From: Candidatus Sulfopaludibacter sp. SbA3
GTDB lineage: Bacteria; Acidobacteriota; Terriglobia; 2-12-FULL-54-10
Assembly (NCBI GenBank): GCA_945865705.1
Contig: CAMBEY010000116.1
Location: 1-8,680, forward strand
Direction of reading: 5' to 3'
DNA length: 8,680 nucleotides
Every line of letters begins with the position of its first letter. Positions within the stretch are counted from its first letter, which is position 1. The position numbers and the translations under genes are program-made. Below the pieces are notes generated by a model, which saw only the letters and a list, made by a program, of their open reading frames with translations, made no database searches and was not told the DNA's origin. Below are positions 6,232 through 8,680 of this stretch, one piece after another.

Positions 6232-7704
6232 ATGGACTCCCCTGCTTCAATCGTTTGGTTTCGTCGGGATCTGCGCCTGGATGACAATCCGGCGCTGGCC
6301 GCGGCAGCCCGGCAAGGCCCGGTGATACCCGTGTTCCTTGATCCGGGTGACGAAGACAAATGGGAGCCGGGTCCGGCAAGCCGGTGGTGGCTTGTCAAAT
6401 CTTTGCGTGACCTCGACGGTGAATTGCGGAGGCTGGACTCACGGCTGGTAATTCGGCGTGGTCCTGCGGTGTCGGCGCTAATAAAGATCTCGTCCTCCCT
6501 GGGCGTCCAGAAAATTTTCTGTAACCGACGGTATGAACCCTCTGCTGCACGTCGCGATCAGCAGATCCAGCGATCGCTCGCAGCTGCGGGCATTGGCCTC
6601 GAGTTGTTCAGCTCCACTCTCTTGATTGACCCCAATACCGTGCTCAACCAGACAGGTGAACCGTACAAGGTATTCACGTCCTTCTGGAACCGGTGCCTAC
6701 AACTTCCGCAATCCGCCGAAGCAACCGCCGTGCCGGCTAGTCTTCAGGCGCCTAGCCGCTGGCCGGAATCAATGGCACTCATAGAATTATCCCCGCAGTT
6801 AGACCCGGCGTCGGCAGACGGCCTGGAACACTGCTGGCAGCCTGGCGCGGCAAACGCAAACAAGATGCTTGAGCAATTTCTTCATGGGCCCATCGAAAGC
6901 TACATCACCAACCGGGACCTGCCGGGCGTGGCTGGCACTTCGCGCCTCTCTCCCCACTTGCACTTTGGTGAGATCAGCCCGCGGCGCCTCTGGACCGCGG
7001 TGCGGCAAGTTACGCAGAGTTCCGCGCAACCGGGAAATCCACGCATGCGGCAAAGCGCCGAAGCATTTCTGCGCCAGATCGTTTGGCGCGAATTTGCCTA
7101 CTATATCCTTCATCACTTCCCTCAGTCTCCCGAGCGCCCCTCGCACAGTGAATTCAGCAAGTTTCCCTGGCGCAGGGACGAGCGCTCGCTGCGGGCATGG
7201 GAAAATGGTCTGACCGGCTATCCCATGGTTGACGCCGGCATGAGGGAGCTGCTGCACACCGGCTGGATGCACAACCGCATACGCATGATTGTTGCCAGTT
7301 TTCTCACAAAACATCTGCTGATTTCCTGGCAGACGGGAGCGCGGTGGTTCTGGGAGCGGCTTGTGGATGCCGACTTGGCGAATAATACCTTTGGCTGGCA
7401 ATGGGCCGCCGGCTGCGGACATGATGCCGCGCCCTTTTTTCGAATTTTCAATCCTGTCCTTCAAGGACAGAAATTTGACCCGCAGGGGAGCTACATCCGG
7501 CGCTGGGTTCCCGAACTCGCCTTAGTTCCCGACAAGTGGATCCATCAGCCATGGGCAGCACCGGACACGGCACTCGAGGCAGCCGGAGTGAAGCTGGGTA
7601 AAGACTACCCTCAGCCAATCGTTGACCACAGCGAGGCCCGTGAGCGCGCGCTGAGCGCATTTGCATTCATTCGAGCGATGAGGGCATCCTCGCAGGCGGG
7701 ATGA
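6232..7704 (+). CDS. DNA photolyase (cryptochrome/photolyase family)
   Basis: The 490-residue flavoprotein has an N-terminal antenna domain starting IVWFRRDLRLDDNPAL (7-22) and a helical FAD domain (about 210-470). The electron-transfer tryptophans align as W313, W366 and W389 (E. coli W306, W359, W382). HNRIRM (347-352) and GWQWAAG (388-394) line the FAD and dimer pocket. E102 fits the folate-contacting E109 of E. coli, while the Cys-Lys pair (292-293) has no clear match, so the antenna may bind differently. In RQIVWREF (281-288) the position of E. coli E274, a dimer-recognition glutamate, is Gln (Q282). CPD repair is the likeliest role; (6-4) repair or signalling cannot be excluded. No clear ribosome site precedes ATG 6232, so it may rely on reinitiation after the DinB-like gene, 22 bases away. 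Confidence 0.93.
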   Translation: MDSPASIVWFRRDLRLDDNPALAAAARQGPVIPVFLDPGDEDKWEPGPASRWWLVKSLRDLDGELRRLDSRLVIRRGPAVSALIKISSSLGVQKIFCNRRYEPSAARRDQQIQRSLAAAGIGLELFSSTLLIDPNTVLNQTGEPYKVFTSFWNRCLQLPQSAEATAVPASLQAPSRWPESMALIELSPQLDPASADGLEHCWQPGAANANKMLEQFLHGPIESYITNRDLPGVAGTSRLSPHLHFGEISPRRLWTAVRQVTQSSAQPGNPRMRQSAEAFLRQIVWREFAYYILHHFPQSPERPSHSEFSKFPWRRDERSLRAWENGLTGYPMVDAGMRELLHTGWMHNRIRMIVASFLTKHLLISWQTGARWFWERLVDADLANNTFGWQWAAGCGHDAAPFFRIFNPVLQGQKFDPQGSYIRRWVPELALVPDKWIHQPWAAPDTALEAAGVKLGKDYPQPIVDHSEARERALSAFAFIRAMRASSQAG

Positions 7705-7708
7705 AAAA

Positions 7709-8680
7709 ATGAAGAATCTGGAACAGGGCATCCTGCTAACGGGAGCTACGGGATACGTCGGTGGCCGTTTGCTGGCGCAACTGGAACAGAACGGTCAGCC
7801 ACTGCGCTGCCTGGCGCGGCATCCGGAATTTCTGCGCCCGCGAGTGGCCGGCACGACGCAGGTCGTGAAAGGCGATGTTACCGACCAACAATCGCTGCTG
7901 GCAGCCATGCAGGGAGTGGACACGGCCTACTATCTGATCCACTCCATGGCGGCCAATGGAGATTTCGAAGAGCGCGACCGCGAGGCTGCACGCAACTTTG
8001 GTTCGGCTGCCCGGTCCGCCGGTGTGCAGAGAATTGTCTACCTCGGGGGGTTGGGCAGTGGCAGTGACCTCTCGCCGCACCTGGCTAGCCGCCAGGAAGT
8101 GGGCAGGATTCTTCGCGAGTCGGGCGTAGCGACCATCGAGTTCCGCGCCTCCATCGTCATCGGCTCCGGGAGCCTGTCATTCGAGATGATTCGTGCGCTG
8201 GTGGACCGGCTTCCCTTCATGATCAGTCCCAAATGGGTGCGCGTACAAGCGCAGCCCATTGCCATTGAGGACGTCATTGGCTATCTGATCGCCGCTCTCG
8301 ATTACCCAGCCGCGGAAAGCAGGATATTTGAGATCGGCGGTGCGGATGTGGCCTCCTATCAGGACATCATGAAGGAGTACGCGCGTCAGCGTGGACTGCG
8401 CCGCTTTTTTGTTCCCGTCCCAGTGTTGACGCCGAGGCTTTCCAGCTTGTGGCTGGGACTAGTAACGCCCATCTATGCGCGCGTGGGGCGCAAGCTGGTG
8501 GATAGCCTGCGCAATGAAACCGTTGTGCGCGACCAAACGGCATCCGCCGTTCTGGGCGTTGTGCCGCGCGGCTTGCGGGAGGCCATTGAACGGGCGCTGA
8601 CCAATGAAGACAGAGAGTTCGCAGCAACGCGCTGGTCCGACGCGCGGAGTTCGCAAGGCAAGGTGAAGCACTGGGGCGGC
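7709..8680 (+). CDS. SDR-family NAD(P)-binding protein, C-terminus cut by window edge
   Basis: The frame runs 324 codons to the right edge without a stop. LLTGATGYVGGRLL (9-22) is the GxxGxxG nucleotide site of atypical SDR proteins, and GDV (52-54), then YYLIHSM (74-80) and YLGGLGSG (111-118) follow. FRASIVIGSGSLSFEM and the IFEIGG region match the long SDR proteins that often end in a DUF2867 domain of about 150 residues; that end would lie off the window. The classical YxxxK catalytic pair is not evident, so it may be a binding or atypical reductase protein. It starts four bases after the photolyase stop, with AGGCGGG (7694-7700) as ribosome site. Similar SDR genes accompany photolyases in LitR-controlled clusters, so it is probably the next member of the same operon. 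Confidence 0.88.
   Translation, partial: MKNLEQGILLTGATGYVGGRLLAQLEQNGQPLRCLARHPEFLRPRVAGTTQVVKGDVTDQQSLLAAMQGVDTAYYLIHSMAANGDFEERDREAARNFGSAARSAGVQRIVYLGGLGSGSDLSPHLASRQEVGRILRESGVATIEFRASIVIGSGSLSFEMIRALVDRLPFMISPKWVRVQAQPIAIEDVIGYLIAALDYPAAESRIFEIGGADVASYQDIMKEYARQRGLRRFFVPVPVLTPRLSSLWLGLVTPIYARVGRKLVDSLRNETVVRDQTASAVLGVVPRGLREAIERALTNEDREFAATRWSDARSSQGKVKHWGG

Noticed and set aside
6799..7464. A 221-codon open frame on the minus strand inside the photolyase gene
   Set aside because: The plus strand encodes a clear photolyase with all motifs; the minus frame has no recognisable domain and is a GC-driven shadow.
7701..7712. A tiny frame ATG-AAA-AAA-TGA overlapping the SDR start
   Set aside because: At three codons it is too short to carry meaning, and A-rich spacers before start codons give such frames by chance.

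Overview
The window holds one light-response locus of a GC-rich bacterium. It is built around a MerR-type regulator with an adenosylcobalamin (B12) photosensor domain, the CarH/LitR type. I cannot place the organism firmly. The regulator's sequence style and the DinB-like gene would fit Acidobacteriota, and a proteobacterium is also possible. The gene content (B12 regulator, photolyase, Cfa-like methyltransferase, folE, COG2907 flavoprotein, SDR) matches light-inducible LitR-type clusters known from several phyla.

Layout. On the minus strand, from 867 down to the left edge, lies the first 289 codons of a COG2907-type FAD oxidoreductase. On the plus strand, starting at 1011, nine genes run to the right edge with no visible terminator: the B12/MerR regulator (1011-1940), a three-helix membrane protein that looks like DUF1475 (2003-2350), a DUF2062 membrane protein (2350-2853), a DUF1295 membrane reductase-like protein (2850-3668), a Cfa-like methyltransferase (3679-4776), GTP cyclohydrolase I (4847-5503), a DinB-like metalloprotein (5553-6209), a DNA photolyase (6232-7704), and the start of an NAD(P)-binding SDR (7709 to the edge). 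Gaps are short (4 to 70 bases) or the genes overlap (1 and 4 bases), so one operon is likely.

Control. Between the divergent genes lies a 33-bp imperfect inverted repeat (946-978). Its two ends are themselves perfect TTGACA -35 boxes, one for each direction. Inside it are four GACA half-sites, two per arm, 11 bp apart in each arm. The regulator's own promoter (TTGACA, 17 bp, TATAGT) would start RNA about three bases before its ATG, so that mRNA should be essentially leaderless. One dark-bound regulator complex could therefore shut both promoters.

How the genes fit together (inference). In the dark the B12-bound regulator represses both directions, and light breaks the cobalamin-carbon bond and releases it. 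The photolyase repairs UV damage. FolE could supply the folate used as photolyase antenna. The Cfa-like enzyme, the COG2907 flavoprotein, DUF1295 and the SDR plausibly remodel unsaturated membrane lipids against light-driven oxidation. I see no rRNA, tRNA, mobile element or CRISPR array. No stretch over 300 bases lacks a gene.
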